A DNA stretch of 61,605 nt, from contig NZ_JAMYFE010000111.1 in assembly GCF_024129865.1 (NCBI RefSeq), positions 1 to 61,605 on the forward strand. The letters run 5' to 3'. Below the pieces are notes generated by a model, which saw only the letters and a program-made list of their open reading frames with translations, was not told where the DNA came from and did no database searches. Of the stretch, positions 1 to 9,268 are shown one piece after another. Position 1 is the stretch's first letter. Every line of letters starts with the position of its first letter. This stretch comes from Stieleria tagensis (GTDB taxonomy: Bacteria; Planctomycetota; Planctomycetia; Pirellulales; Pirellulaceae). Position numbers and translations under genes: made by a program.

Positions 1-59
1 CCTGACCCTAGGCTAGGCTGTCGAACGCCGTTGGCGTAATGAGACCGCAACCAGAGTCA
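1..59 (+). repeat. 59-bp dispersed element, copy 1
   Basis: The first 59 bases match, without gaps and in opposite orientation, positions 24698-24756; I count 48 of 59 identical. The shared core is GCCGTTGGCG inside a near-palindromic stretch, flanked by a CCTGACCCTAGGCT end and a GAGACC half-site. It is noncoding. The function is unknown; it resembles the short dispersed repeats common between planctomycete genes. Confidence 0.75.
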
Positions 60-374
60 AAAACTTCGCCACATGGTTTTCCACGGTTGCGGCCGCTGGC
101 GTGCCGCTGCGGAGACAGGCCTGCTCGTGCTAGCTCAAGACGTGAGGCGATTGTTCAACCTCACCCTGAAAACCCCCGCCTTGTTGAGCCGTGAGCGAAG
201 CTGCACGACCTCCAAGCGGGAGAGTGAATTGCATAAGCGCAACTTCAAAGCGCGTGAGCGAGGGATTTAGCCGGTCGACGGGATCCCTCGCTCACGCGTC
301 GGGCTACAAAAAAACATTGCCCCATGCGATGGCGAATTGCTAAGCTGCACCGCCACTAACCGAGCGAGATCCCG
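60..374. other. intergenic region with no convincing gene
   Basis: The only open frame of note (73-270) runs into the palindromic repeat at 251-298 and has no recognisable protein features. Bases about 230-250 and 306-325 resemble the flanking module of the palindromic repeat seen near 53.2 and 61.5 kb. I see no clear promoter or ribosome binding site ahead of the acetyltransferase gene at 375. Confidence 0.6.
251..306. repeat. palindromic (REP-like) repeat, copy 1
   Basis: Arms 251-265 and 284-298 are perfect 15-base inverted complements (arm core GCGTGAGCGAGGGA), with an 18-base loop that contains TTTAGCCGG. The right side continues into GTCGGGCTAC. The same arms recur near 37.76, 53.19 and 61.59 kb, always between genes. 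It can form a strong hairpin and could stop transcription or stabilise RNA, but only the repeat is seen directly. Confidence 0.9.
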
Positions 375-929
375 ATGAAATCAGAACTGAACAAGATGCT
401 CGCCGGCGAGCCCTATGATGCATTCGATCCCCCACTTGTCGAAGCTCGTCTGCAAGCGCGAAAGAAACTGTTTCGTTTGAATCAGACTGCACCCGACGAC
501 GCTGCAACACAACAGCAAATCTTGAGCACGTTACTGGGATCGGTTGGCGCAAACCTGACCTTGGAAACACCCTTCCGCTGCGACTACGGCAGCAACATCT
601 ATCTGGGTGAAAACGTCTACTTCAATTTTGACTGTGTGATCTTAGACGTCTGTGCTGTTCATGTCGGTGACTTTGTCTTTTTCGGCCCCGGCGTCCATAT
701 CTACACCGCGACGCACCCGCTGGAATCCGAATTACGTCGCGACCAAGAATTTGGACGTGAGGTTCACATCGGCAATGATTGCTGGATTGGCGGACGAGCC
801 ATCATATGCCCCGGTGTGACCATTGGCCCCCGCACTGTCATCGGTGCGGGCAGTGTGGTCACGAAAAACATTCCGCCAGGCGTACTGGCGGTCGGTAATC
901 CAGCACGTGTCATCCGCCAGATCACGTGA
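375..929 (+). CDS. maltose/galactoside O-acetyltransferase family protein (LbH fold)
   Basis: This 184-residue protein matches the length of the Maa/LacA/NodL acetyltransferases, which move acetyl from acetyl-CoA to a sugar hydroxyl. The N-terminal helical segment starts with KMLAGEPYDAFDP, typical of the Mac domain. It is followed by hexapeptide repeats of the left-handed beta helix (GSNIYLGENVYFNFDC, VHIGNDCWIGGRA, ICPGVTIGPRTVIGAGSVV). The catalytic histidine is in TATHPL at residue 114, as in the family. The C-terminal GNPARVIRQI closes the coil. It is cytoplasmic, with no signal peptide. The gene is monocistronic and convergent with the fatty acid synthase gene 39 bases away. The acceptor sugar cannot be read from sequence. 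Confidence 0.92.
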   Translation: MKSELNKMLAGEPYDAFDPPLVEARLQARKKLFRLNQTAPDDAATQQQILSTLLGSVGANLTLETPFRCDYGSNIYLGENVYFNFDCVILDVCAVHVGDFVFFGPGVHIYTATHPLESELRRDQEFGREVHIGNDCWIGGRAIICPGVTIGPRTVIGAGSVVTKNIPPGVLAVGNPARVIRQIT

Positions 930-967
930 TTGGCAGCGTGAGAAAACACCAGTGCCGTTAAGCAATC

Positions 968-2338
968 TCAAGCGGCACGATACAGGTCTTCACGGGTTGG
1001 CGGCATGCCCGACAACCCCTTGCCGGCACGCTTCGTCGCGACGACTTGGAAAATCTTGATCGATCCGGCTGAAAAACCTGCCGAACCACCGGCCATGTAT
1101 GCTGCCCACAATCGATAGCGTTCCAAACCAACCAGTCGGATCGCTTCGTCTTTGTTGGCGGCAAGATTCTTGCACCAATACTTCAACGTCAGTGCATAGT
1201 GTTCACGCCATGATTCCACATCGTGAACTTCGAATCCTGATTTTTCCAGGAAGTCAGTGGTCATCCCAACCGGGGTCAATTCCGATCCGGGAAAAATGTA
1301 CTTCAAGATGAATTTGCGTTCGGGACGGATCCGTGTGGCCGAGCGTTTTGAGTTTTTTGCACGACGTGCGATGGCGTGATTCAAAACAATGCCACGATCC
1401 CGCAACATTGAATTGATTTTCCCAAAATAGCGGGGGTAGTTTGCGATACCAATGTGTTCGGACATCCCGATGCTGGAAATCTTGTCATAGGATCCTTGGT
1501 GATCCGCATAGTCACAGATCTCCACACTCACCTGGTCGGTCAAACCGAGTTCTGCAATCCGGGCCTTGGCGAAATCGTGTTGCTCTTGGGACAACGTGAT
1601 TCCGTGTGATTTGACGCCAAAATTTTGTGCGGCATAACAGATCAATCCACCCCAACCGCAACCGATGTCCAACATCCGGTCACCCGGCTGCAGCCTTAAT
1701 TTGCGACAAATCATTTCCATCTTGTCGCGTTGGGCTTGGTCCAGCGAGTTGTTCCAATCGGTGAAGTAGGCGCAGGTGTACTGCATCTCGCTGCCGAGAA
1801 ACAGCTTGTAAAAATCATTGCCAACATCGTAGTGGAATCGAATGTAATCGGTGTTGTCTCGCTTGCCCTCTTTTCGACCGATCATATCGCGGCCACCGCC
1901 CGGCTTTGCGGCCAAGTGGTTTTCAAACGCATGCCCCAAATCAGCGACTTGTGTTTTGGCAAACAGGAACGGCAACGTTTGTTTGACCAGCATCGTTTTG
2001 CTGATCTCTTTCATGCGACGACGATTTGATTTATCGGTCCGCAACGCCTCGGTGAATTCCATCAAATCACCGCCTTCAAGCGTGACATGACCGGTCGCGT
2101 ACAACCGCACCAAAGTTTCCAGACTTGGGCGCCGCAGCAGCGATCCAATGACACCGGGACCCGAAACACCGATCGTGTAGCGTCCGTCGACTTGCGTCCC
2201 AAGCGGCACCTGTTCACCGTTCCACAAACGCACCGATACATTCATGTCGAGAGGCTGGGCAACTGCATGAAGCACTTTCTTGATCGAATTGAGTTGCGCG
2301 TCAGTTGAAAAAGGGTGTCCCATCCCTGGAATCTCCAT
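968..2338 (-). CDS. cyclopropane-fatty-acyl-phospholipid synthase family methyltransferase
   Basis: The 456-residue product belongs to the CFA synthase/mycolic acid cyclopropane synthase family, which uses S-adenosylmethionine to add a methylene bridge to unsaturated acyl chains in membrane phospholipids. The first ~140 residues form the family's N-terminal lipid-binding part. HYDVGNDFYKLFLGSEMQYTCAYF (about 169-192) and the SAM-binding glycine motif MLDIGCGWGG (222-231) are hallmark segments, followed by GITLSQEQHDFA. The length exceeds E. coli Cfa (382 aa) mainly at the N terminus. It is divergent from the sulfatase fusion gene upstream. A sister function such as methyl branching is possible. 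Confidence 0.9.
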   Translation of the reverse strand: MEIPGMGHPFSTDAQLNSIKKVLHAVAQPLDMNVSVRLWNGEQVPLGTQVDGRYTIGVSGPGVIGSLLRRPSLETLVRLYATGHVTLEGGDLMEFTEALRTDKSNRRRMKEISKTMLVKQTLPFLFAKTQVADLGHAFENHLAAKPGGGRDMIGRKEGKRDNTDYIRFHYDVGNDFYKLFLGSEMQYTCAYFTDWNNSLDQAQRDKMEMICRKLRLQPGDRMLDIGCGWGGLICYAAQNFGVKSHGITLSQEQHDFAKARIAELGLTDQVSVEICDYADHQGSYDKISSIGMSEHIGIANYPRYFGKINSMLRDRGIVLNHAIARRAKNSKRSATRIRPERKFILKYIFPGSELTPVGMTTDFLEKSGFEVHDVESWREHYALTLKYWCKNLAANKDEAIRLVGLERYRLWAAYMAGGSAGFSAGSIKIFQVVATKRAGKGLSGMPPTREDLYRAA

Positions 2339-2686
2339 CTAATGATTGACCTGAGTCCACTTTCAGATTGGGCCCGGTAGGTGAGGTAGCTGCAAAACCG
2401 CGCCGAGAGTAGCAACTTCCCCCGGCAAGGTTTAGCTCAATTTCCAGGCTGCGTGACCGCCGAGTGAAAAGCTGCCACTTCTGCTGGCCAAGGCTGCGGT
2501 TGTGTTGCCAGCAAACCTGTTAAGATACGCAGGTTGCCACCTCGTGGTGCGTCAATATTTAAAAGTGGGGTAAACGTCCGGCTTGCCATCACCACTCCGG
2601 GTGAATCGCAAGCTGGCAGCGTGCGCCACGAATTGTCGACCCGAAATTCAGATTTGAACGCACCACTCGACCCGATTGGCAGTTTC
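2339..2686. other. divergent intergenic region
   Basis: This 348-base gap separates two divergently transcribed genes and so should carry both promoters. I see no recognisable operator. A short inverted pair (AACCTG ... CAGGTT) lies near 2515-2536, and GCAAGCTGGCAGC near 2607 resembles words found before the arsR-like gene at 22.8 kb. An open frame reading from 2534 into the downstream gene has no protein-like character before the signal peptide. Confidence 0.45.
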
Positions 2687-5600
2687 ATGTTCTCACGGAT
2701 TGTGTGTCCCCCAATGATCTCTCCGATTCGACTGATTTTGTTTGCAGCGTTGACCTATCTTCCGATGTTGACGTTGCCGGCGGCTCCACCGAACATCGTC
2801 ACCGTCTTCATCGACGACATGGGGTGGTCCGACCTGTCCTGTTTCAACGGCGAACGAGTCGAAACGGAAAACATTGATCGACTGGCTGCCCAAGGCATTC
2901 GGTTCACCAACTTCTACGTGAACTCGCCGATCTGTTCACCCTCTCGCGTGGCATTGTCAACGGGCCAGTACCCACATCGCTGGCGCATCAGTTCCTACCT
3001 GGCCGCGCGTAAACTGAATCGTTCGCGTGGCATGGCCCAGTGGCTGGATCCGTCCGCCCCGATGTTGGCCCGCCAACTTCAGAAATCCGGTTACGCGACC
3101 GGGCACTTTGGCAAATGGCACATGGGTGGGCAACGTGATGTCGGCGAGGCTCCGTTGATCAACGAATACGGATTCGACGAAAGTTTGACGAACTTTGAAG
3201 GCCTGGGGCCCCGGGTATTACCGCTAAAAGATGCCTACGACGGCAAGCCGCCGCAACCGCACGATCTCGGTTCCGCGGACCTTGGTCGCGGGCCGATCAC
3301 ATGGGCCGATCGTTCTGTGGTGACGGCCGCTTTTGTCGACCAAGCGGTGGCGTTCATCGACAAGGCCGAAAGTGACGGGAAACCCTTTTTCGTCAATCTC
3401 TGGCCGGACGATGTGCACTCACCCTTTTTTCCTCCCCAGGTTCTTCGCGAGGAAACCGATCAAAGTAAACGAGAACTCTATTATGCGGTGTTGGATGCCA
3501 TGGACCAGCAACTGGGCAAGTTGTTTGACCGTATCGCCAACGACCCCCAACTCAAACGCAACACTCTGATCCTGGTGATGTCAGACAATGGGCACGAAGA
3601 GGGCGCGGGAGCGTCGGCCCCACTGCGCGGTGCAAAAACCTGGATGTACGAAGGCGGAATTCGCTCGCCCTTGATCGTCTGGGGTCCTGGTTTACTGCCG
3701 GAATCCACCGCGGGCACCACCAACAATGATTCCATCCTGTGCGCGCTGGATGTCAACCGTTCGCTGTATTCAATCACGAATACCGACTTGCCCGAAAACA
3801 CAAAACTTGACGGCGAGGACCTGGCGTCGACCCTGTTGGGTCAGGACAAACTGAGTCGTAGCGAACCCATTTTTTGGCGACGACCACCGGATCGCCCCGG
3901 CACCGCACAACAAGACAATCCGGACTTGGCTGTCCGATCCGGCAAATGGAAGTATCTGGTCAACTACGACGGTTCAGATGCTCAACTGTATGATTTGGAC
4001 CAGGATCAGTCGGAATCAAATAATCTGGTCGAACAACAGCCTGCGATCGTTGGGCAATTGCAACAAGCCGTTTCAGATTGGAACGCTAACATGCCAGTCG
4101 ATGCGGGCGATCCCGCTTGGATCGACGAGCAGACAGTCGGTTCCATTGCCCCCGACCAATTCACCAACCCGATCGGCGAGGGCGCTGATCCCTGGGTGAT
4201 CCGAGATCCGAATCAACCACGTTATTTGTGGTGTATGTCAGTCGGCAATCGTGCCATCTCGATCAATTCCAGCGACGATCTGACTTCGCTCGGGCAGCCA
4301 CACGTGGTTTGGTCGGCTCCGGAGACGGGCCCTTATTCAAAAGAAATCTGGGCCCCTGAATTGCATTTTTTGGACGATCGTTGGCACATCTATTTTGCCG
4401 CGTCCGACGGCAAGAACGAAAACCACTTGACCTATGTGCTGACGTCCAAAACGCGTGACCCGCTAGGCGAATATGAATTGTCCGGTCCACTGGCAACGGG
4501 TGAAGGACAGGATGGAAGGTCACCGAATTTATGGGCCATCGACATGACGGTGCTCGATCACAATGGCCAACGCTATGCGATTTGGTCTGGCTGGGACGCA
4601 CCCGGGACGGACCAACAGTACTTGTACATCGCGCCGATGAAGTCGCCGACTGAATTGGCTGGCCCGCGTGTGCGACTGTGCGATAATGATGACTATCTAT
4701 GGGAACGCGTCGAACCCGATTCATCGCAGCGGGGCCTAAATGAAGCTCCGGAAGTGTTTCAGGCCAAAGGCAAAACCAGGCTCGTCTATTCCTGCGGCGC
4801 TTCCTGGTTGCCCACCTACAAATTGGGTTTGTTAGAACTGGTTGGTGACGATCCGCTGGACCCAAATGCATGGAAGAAACGTGACAAACCGGTTTTCGCT
4901 GGTACAGCATCGGTCTATGGCGTCGGGCATTCATGCTTTGTTCGCTCACCGGATCGCAAACAGTGGTGGCACGTTTTTCATGCCAAGCGTGATCGCAACC
5001 CAGGTTGGCGACGGTCTATCCATGTCCAACCGATGAACGTTGGCAAACGAGGGTTTCCGCTTTTGGGGAAACCCACCGATGCGGGTGAAATCCTAGACCG
5101 CCCCTCAGGCGAACAGATTGAACCCGCCAAAATGCCCCTGTCACTGCTGCAAAGCGATTCGCCCCCTTCGCCACAGTGGTCTTACTATGGTCACCATCAA
5201 CGATTCCACCACGACGAATCGGGATTGGAAATCGGAGTCGTTCCCGATGCCCCGATCAACGATTACCTCAGCGGCGAAAAAGTGGTGCTCGATGCGGATT
5301 GCCCGAAAGATTTCCGAGTCGGTGTAACCATTGATTTTTTCGGCGACTCCTCGGCGCGTGACGCCGGGTTGCTGCTGCGCTGCAGTGCCGCTGCAGTCGG
5401 CTTCGACGCCCAGCGAGGCTATTTTGCGGGACTGATTCCACGGACCGGGTTGGTCATCGTGGGGAAAACAGACGGCAGCAACTGGTCGGAAATCGCCCGC
5501 GCACCGACCGAAATTGATGTGACAAAACCACAGCGGTTGGACGTGCTGGTCAAGGGAAACAGAATAGTCGTCACGCACAATCAACTTGAACGAGTTTCGA

Positions 5601-5698
5601 CGACGGATTCAACTTACACCAGCGGGACCATCGGACTGCGCGTGGTCAATACACACGCTCGTTTCAGCAATTTGAAAGTAGACGTTGCCGGTTCATAG
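2687..5698 (+). CDS. secreted sulfatase fused to a GH43-like propeller and a C-terminal concanavalin-like domain
   Basis: A 1003-residue product from ATG 2687; ATG 2714 is equally possible. A hydrophobic leader (LILFAALTYLPMLTLPA) precedes the type I sulfatase domain (about 30-460): IDDMGWSDLSCFNG metal site, the CSPSR motif whose Cys83 would become formylglycine, GHFGKWHMG, and VMSDNGHEEGAGASAPLRG. A second domain (about 494-800) has GH43/62/32 clan features: GADPWVIRDP with the likely base Asp, WAPELHFLDDRWHIYF, AIDMTV, and APEVFQ with the likely acid Glu. The last ~180 residues resemble a LamG/DUF1080-type jelly roll. Sulfatase and glycosidase in one chain suggests coupled desulfation and cleavage of one sulfated glycan. 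The substrate is unknown. It is followed in the same direction by a GH71/99-like gene. Confidence 0.88.
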   Translation: MFSRIVCPPMISPIRLILFAALTYLPMLTLPAAPPNIVTVFIDDMGWSDLSCFNGERVETENIDRLAAQGIRFTNFYVNSPICSPSRVALSTGQYPHRWRISSYLAARKLNRSRGMAQWLDPSAPMLARQLQKSGYATGHFGKWHMGGQRDVGEAPLINEYGFDESLTNFEGLGPRVLPLKDAYDGKPPQPHDLGSADLGRGPITWADRSVVTAAFVDQAVAFIDKAESDGKPFFVNLWPDDVHSPFFPPQVLREETDQSKRELYYAVLDAMDQQLGKLFDRIANDPQLKRNTLILVMSDNGHEEGAGASAPLRGAKTWMYEGGIRSPLIVWGPGLLPESTAGTTNNDSILCALDVNRSLYSITNTDLPENTKLDGEDLASTLLGQDKLSRSEPIFWRRPPDRPGTAQQDNPDLAVRSGKWKYLVNYDGSDAQLYDLDQDQSESNNLVEQQPAIVGQLQQAVSDWNANMPVDAGDPAWIDEQTVGSIAPDQFTNPIGEGADPWVIRDPNQPRYLWCMSVGNRAISINSSDDLTSLGQPHVVWSAPETGPYSKEIWAPELHFLDDRWHIYFAASDGKNENHLTYVLTSKTRDPLGEYELSGPLATGEGQDGRSPNLWAIDMTVLDHNGQRYAIWSGWDAPGTDQQYLYIAPMKSPTELAGPRVRLCDNDDYLWERVEPDSSQRGLNEAPEVFQAKGKTRLVYSCGASWLPTYKLGLLELVGDDPLDPNAWKKRDKPVFAGTASVYGVGHSCFVRSPDRKQWWHVFHAKRDRNPGWRRSIHVQPMNVGKRGFPLLGKPTDAGEILDRPSGEQIEPAKMPLSLLQSDSPPSPQWSYYGHHQRFHHDESGLEIGVVPDAPINDYLSGEKVVLDADCPKDFRVGVTIDFFGDSSARDAGLLLRCSAAAVGFDAQRGYFAGLIPRTGLVIVGKTDGSNWSEIARAPTEIDVTKPQRLDVLVKGNRIVVTHNQLERVSTTDSTYTSGTIGLRVVNTHARFSNLKVDVAGS

Positions 5699-5762
5699 AA
5701 GTCCCCAATAATAACCGGCAGACACCTAACAACCAGCGGCGATCGAAAGCCGTCCACTAGAG

Positions 5763-7049
5763 TTGAAGCAGATGATGATTCATTCGACACGACGGTTTTT
5801 CACCATTGCCATGCAGATCGTCGGCATTGTCACCTTGATCGGCACCGCGCAAGCAGACGACGGTGATTCAAGGGGCGATTCCAGCACCGTTGATTCCAGC
5901 ACGATGAATGGAAAAGTCATGGTCGGCTACCAGGGCTGGTTCAATTGTCCCAGCGATGGCGCGGAACTCGGTTGGACACACTGGGCACGAAACTCCAGAA
6001 AACCGTTTGGTCCCGGAAACGTCACGGTCGACTTATGGCCCGATATGTCGGAATTAGAATCTGATGAACGTTATCCGACCGAATTTAAATTGGCCAACGG
6101 TCAGGCGGCAGAGGTGTTCAGTAGTGGCAATCGAAAAACGGTGCTGCGCCACTTCCGCTGGATGCAGGACTATGGAATTGACGGTGCATTTTTGCAGCGA
6201 TTTGCAAACGGAGTTCTCCCAGGCCGTACATTGCAACACAAAGACACGGTTCTATCGCATGTGCGCGAAGCCGCGGAACTGGCAGGTCGGACTTATGCGG
6301 TGATGTACGATTTGTCAGGGCTTCGGGCAGGTGAAGTGTCTCGTGTGCGCGATGACTGGAGTCGCTTGCGTGAGGAACAAAAAGTGACCAGCGATTCGAC
6401 CTATTTGCACCACAATGGGAAACCGCTCGTCGCCGTCTGGGGCGTGGGATTCAGTGACAAGCGTGATTATTCAATTGACGAATGTTTGCAGCTAGTCAAC
6501 TGGCTGAAATCCAATGGCTGTAGCGTGATGTTGGGTGTTCCCTCGTATTGGCGCGACGGAACTCGCGACGCTGTCGACGACCCCAAACTACATGCGATCA
6601 TCAAACAGGCCGATGTCATCAGCCCCTGGTCTGTCGGCCGCTACCAAACTCCCACCCAAGCACAGCGCCATGCCGAAACGGTTTGGCAACGGGATGCCAA
6701 GTGGTGCGCCGACGCGGGGTTGGATTTTTTGCCGGTCGTCTTTCCCGGTTTTAGTTGGCACAATTTGCATGGCGACAAACTGAATGCCATCCCACGGCTG
6801 GGTGGCAAATTTCTGTGGTCTCAAATGGTCGGAGCCAAACAAGCCGGTTGCAAGATGATCTATGTGGCGATGTTCGACGAGGTCGACGAAGCGACTGCGA
6901 TTTTCAAATGCAGCGACGATCCGCCCGTCGGTGATGGCGCGAACTTCCTGACCCTCGAAGGGCTCCCGAGTGATCACTACCTGAAATTGACCGGACAGGG
7001 TGGAAAACTCATTCGTGGTGAAATCCCGGTCACCGCACAAATTCCTTGA
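5763..7049 (+). CDS. secreted glycoside hydrolase family 71/99-like protein
   Basis: The 428-residue protein starts at ATG with a signal peptide (RRFFTIAMQIVGIVTLIGTAQA), then a short Ser/Asp linker, then MNGKVMVGYQGWFNCPSDG, the hallmark opening of the GH71/99-like family common in planctomycetes and Bacteroidetes. DYGIDGAFLQRF and AVMYDLSGL follow, typical of the (beta/alpha)8 barrel, and MFDEVDEAT carries Glu373 and Glu376, matching the acidic pair used by GH99 endo-acting enzymes. GH99 members cleave alpha-mannosides through an epoxide-type mechanism, but activity in this bacterial subgroup is not established. It lies 64 bases after the sulfatase fusion in the same direction, so co-transcription is likely. 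Confidence 0.85.
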   Translation: MKQMMIHSTRRFFTIAMQIVGIVTLIGTAQADDGDSRGDSSTVDSSTMNGKVMVGYQGWFNCPSDGAELGWTHWARNSRKPFGPGNVTVDLWPDMSELESDERYPTEFKLANGQAAEVFSSGNRKTVLRHFRWMQDYGIDGAFLQRFANGVLPGRTLQHKDTVLSHVREAAELAGRTYAVMYDLSGLRAGEVSRVRDDWSRLREEQKVTSDSTYLHHNGKPLVAVWGVGFSDKRDYSIDECLQLVNWLKSNGCSVMLGVPSYWRDGTRDAVDDPKLHAIIKQADVISPWSVGRYQTPTQAQRHAETVWQRDAKWCADAGLDFLPVVFPGFSWHNLHGDKLNAIPRLGGKFLWSQMVGAKQAGCKMIYVAMFDEVDEATAIFKCSDDPPVGDGANFLTLEGLPSDHYLKLTGQGGKLIRGEIPVTAQIP

Positions 7050-7064
7050 TTCTGATGGGACGTC

Positions 7065-7502
7065 TTGGTGAACGAATCCAAACCCTTTGTCATTGTCGAA
7101 TCTTTAAGTTCATCGCAGATCCAACAATTACATCAACTGACTACGCAACAATGGTGGGGCAAACAGCGATCACTTGATGACATTCGAATCATGCTCGAGC
7201 ACACCAGTTTGATCCTCGCTGTGATTGATGAACAGACCGGCGACCTCGCTGGGTTTTGTCGTGTGCTGACGGATTTTGTGTTTCGTGCCACTATTTTTGA
7301 TGTGATGGTCGACGATCAACACCAAGGCCGTGGCCTTGGAAAACGATTGATCGACGCACTCACCGATCACCCCAAACTCAGAAGGGTTGCTGCGATTTAC
7401 CTCGCTTGTGAACCAAATCTTGAGCCGTTTTATCAGCGTTGGGGGTTTTCTCCATTCAATGGGCGTACGGGTTGGATGGTGAAAGTTCAACGCCCAGAAT
7501 AG
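7065..7502 (+). CDS. GNAT family N-acetyltransferase
   Basis: The 145-residue protein has the GNAT fold: an N-terminal helix region (SSSQIQQLHQLTTQQWWG), a central strand pair (LAGFCRVLTDFVFRATIFDVMV), and the acetyl-CoA pyrophosphate loop DDQHQGRGLGKRLIDAL matching the family's R/Q-x-x-G-x-G/A. The end FYQRWGFSPFNGRTGWMV is typical. There is no ATG at the front; TTG 7065 or GTG 7068 must serve as start. It is 15 bases after the GH71/99-like gene in the same direction. The acceptor amine is unknown; close relatives are annotated as generic acetyltransferases. Confidence 0.88.
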   Translation: MVNESKPFVIVESLSSSQIQQLHQLTTQQWWGKQRSLDDIRIMLEHTSLILAVIDEQTGDLAGFCRVLTDFVFRATIFDVMVDDQHQGRGLGKRLIDALTDHPKLRRVAAIYLACEPNLEPFYQRWGFSPFNGRTGWMVKVQRPE

Positions 7503-7650
7503 TGGTCGCCCCCCGATCAACCGTCACAATCGATACGTTTGCTCCCTGGTCCTCGCATCTGGCGTTGGATTGTACCGATCCTGCATGAATTCCACTCGGT
7601 GATGAACCGAAGGATAAAGCGGGTTGGTCTCAAATTACAGGGAAGCATCG

Positions 7651-9228
7651 ATGATGACCGAAAGCGGACAAACGGAAACTTCCAATCGTCTGGCGAAACG
7701 CTTGTGGCTGATAACGGCACTCGGATTGACTGCAACCGTGGGATTGAGCGGTTGCCAGTCACTTGGCAGCAAAACCGCGGGCAGCCAGGACCTGGAACGC
7801 TATGACACCGTCCAAGAGGTCGCTCCGGTATCGCCTGCGCCAGCCGACGACGGAACCGATCCCGCAGTGTTACCGGCGGGTTTCACCGATGAACTAGAAC
7901 AGATTTCGCCCAGTGATTTGAGCGGGACCGCCGTCCGCCAACCGTTTTCGCTGGAACCCGTTCGCTTGGCCTCTCGGCCTAACAACACGGTCACCGATCA
8001 GCCCGATGTCACTGACGGTTTGACATTGGAAGGGATCGAGTCAATCGCATTGGCCAATAATCCAACCATCCAACAATTGGTTGCAACGACTCAAAAGGCA
8101 GCCGGATTTCGCACGCAGGTCGGACTGAGGGCGAATCCGACGATCGGCTATCAAGGCCAACAACTGGCGGACGAGGGCACGGATCAACATTCACTGTTCA
8201 TCTCACAGACAATCATCACGGCCGACAAACGTGAGCTCAATCGACGGGTGCTTAACGAAGCACTCCGTGCGCAACTATTGGAACTAGATGCCCAAAAATA
8301 CCGTGTTTCAACCGACATTCGCGTCAAATTCTATGATGCCTTGGCAGCACAGCGGCGCATGCAGGTGATCCATGATTTTCAGTCTGTCGCGGATCAGGGC
8401 CTGGAGATCGCTCAATTGCGCAAGGACGCCAGTGAAGGATCACAATTAGAAGTCGTGCAAGCCAAGGTGCAAAAGAACGAAATCGACCTTGCGCTACAGC
8501 AAGCCGAAGTCAACTACCACGCGGCTTGGCGTGAACTGGCCGCACTCGCGGGCAGTCCCGAGATGATCCCGGTCGCGCTAGTCGGCCAGTTACCCGATTC
8601 TGCAGAATCGCAAGACTGGTCAGCGCTGGCGTCCACGATGATCGTATCCAGCCCTGAATATCAAGCCGCACAAACGCGAGTCAGCCAGGCGAATGCAATT
8701 CTTGCCCGCCATAACGTACAAGCGGTTCCAAACTTGGAACTGCAGTTGTCTGCCGGCAATGACAATGGAACCAATTCTGGATTCATGAACGTCCAAGTGG
8801 GCGCGCCGATCCCGGTGTTCAACAAAAACCAAGGCAACATTGCGGCGGCACGTGGCGAACAAATGCGTGCCTGCAAAGAGGTCCAGCGAATTGAAAATTC
8901 GATCAAATCGCGTTTGGCCGTCGTGTCACGTCAATACGATGCTTCACTGGCTGCCGTCAATCAATATGCCAACAATATTCTGCCCAATGCAGACCAGGGA
9001 CTGAAGCTTGCAGAAATTGCCTACAAAGCCGGTGAAACCAGTTTTGTCCAAGTCCTGGTCGCGCGGCGCACCTATTTCGATACCAACTTGAAATACATTC
9101 AATCCCAATCCCAGTTGGCCCAGGCACGTGCCCGCGTCGACGGCTTTGTCTTGACCGGTGCACTCAATCCCGTGATCGATGAAAGCGGCGACGACAGTCT
9201 GCGCGGACTCACGTTCAGCCAACAATGA
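7651..9228 (+). CDS. TolC/CzcC-type outer membrane efflux lipoprotein
   Basis: Starting at ATG 7651 the protein has 525 residues; a TTG at 7624 is in frame but less likely. A lipobox (LSGC) ends the signal sequence, so the mature protein would be lipid-anchored in the outer membrane. The body is the duplicated OEP helical hairpin: long alanine/glutamine-rich coiled coils (RREMQVIHD-like region, VQAKVQKNEIDLALQQAEVNYHAAW) and FMNVQVGAPIPVFNKNQGNI, the typical entry of the second repeat. It would form the exit duct for the RND pump whose gene ends 40 bases away on the other strand. Placing the duct gene convergent to its pump, rather than in the pump operon, is unusual. Confidence 0.9.
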   Translation: MMTESGQTETSNRLAKRLWLITALGLTATVGLSGCQSLGSKTAGSQDLERYDTVQEVAPVSPAPADDGTDPAVLPAGFTDELEQISPSDLSGTAVRQPFSLEPVRLASRPNNTVTDQPDVTDGLTLEGIESIALANNPTIQQLVATTQKAAGFRTQVGLRANPTIGYQGQQLADEGTDQHSLFISQTIITADKRELNRRVLNEALRAQLLELDAQKYRVSTDIRVKFYDALAAQRRMQVIHDFQSVADQGLEIAQLRKDASEGSQLEVVQAKVQKNEIDLALQQAEVNYHAAWRELAALAGSPEMIPVALVGQLPDSAESQDWSALASTMIVSSPEYQAAQTRVSQANAILARHNVQAVPNLELQLSAGNDNGTNSGFMNVQVGAPIPVFNKNQGNIAAARGEQMRACKEVQRIENSIKSRLAVVSRQYDASLAAVNQYANNILPNADQGLKLAEIAYKAGETSFVQVLVARRTYFDTNLKYIQSQSQLAQARARVDGFVLTGALNPVIDESGDDSLRGLTFSQQ

Positions 9229-9268
9229 TCGTCGCCACTTTGAAATCCGGGTTTGAATGCGCTTGGAC

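Noticed and set aside
73-270. Small open frame of 65 codons near the window start
   Set aside because: It ends inside the palindromic repeat and its last residues are just translation of that repeat; no leader, domain or ribosome binding site is seen.
4263-4949. Long - strand frame of 228 codons inside the sulfatase fusion gene
   Set aside because: It is antisense to a well-supported coding region, rich in Arg/Pro/His from reversed codon bias, with no family motif.
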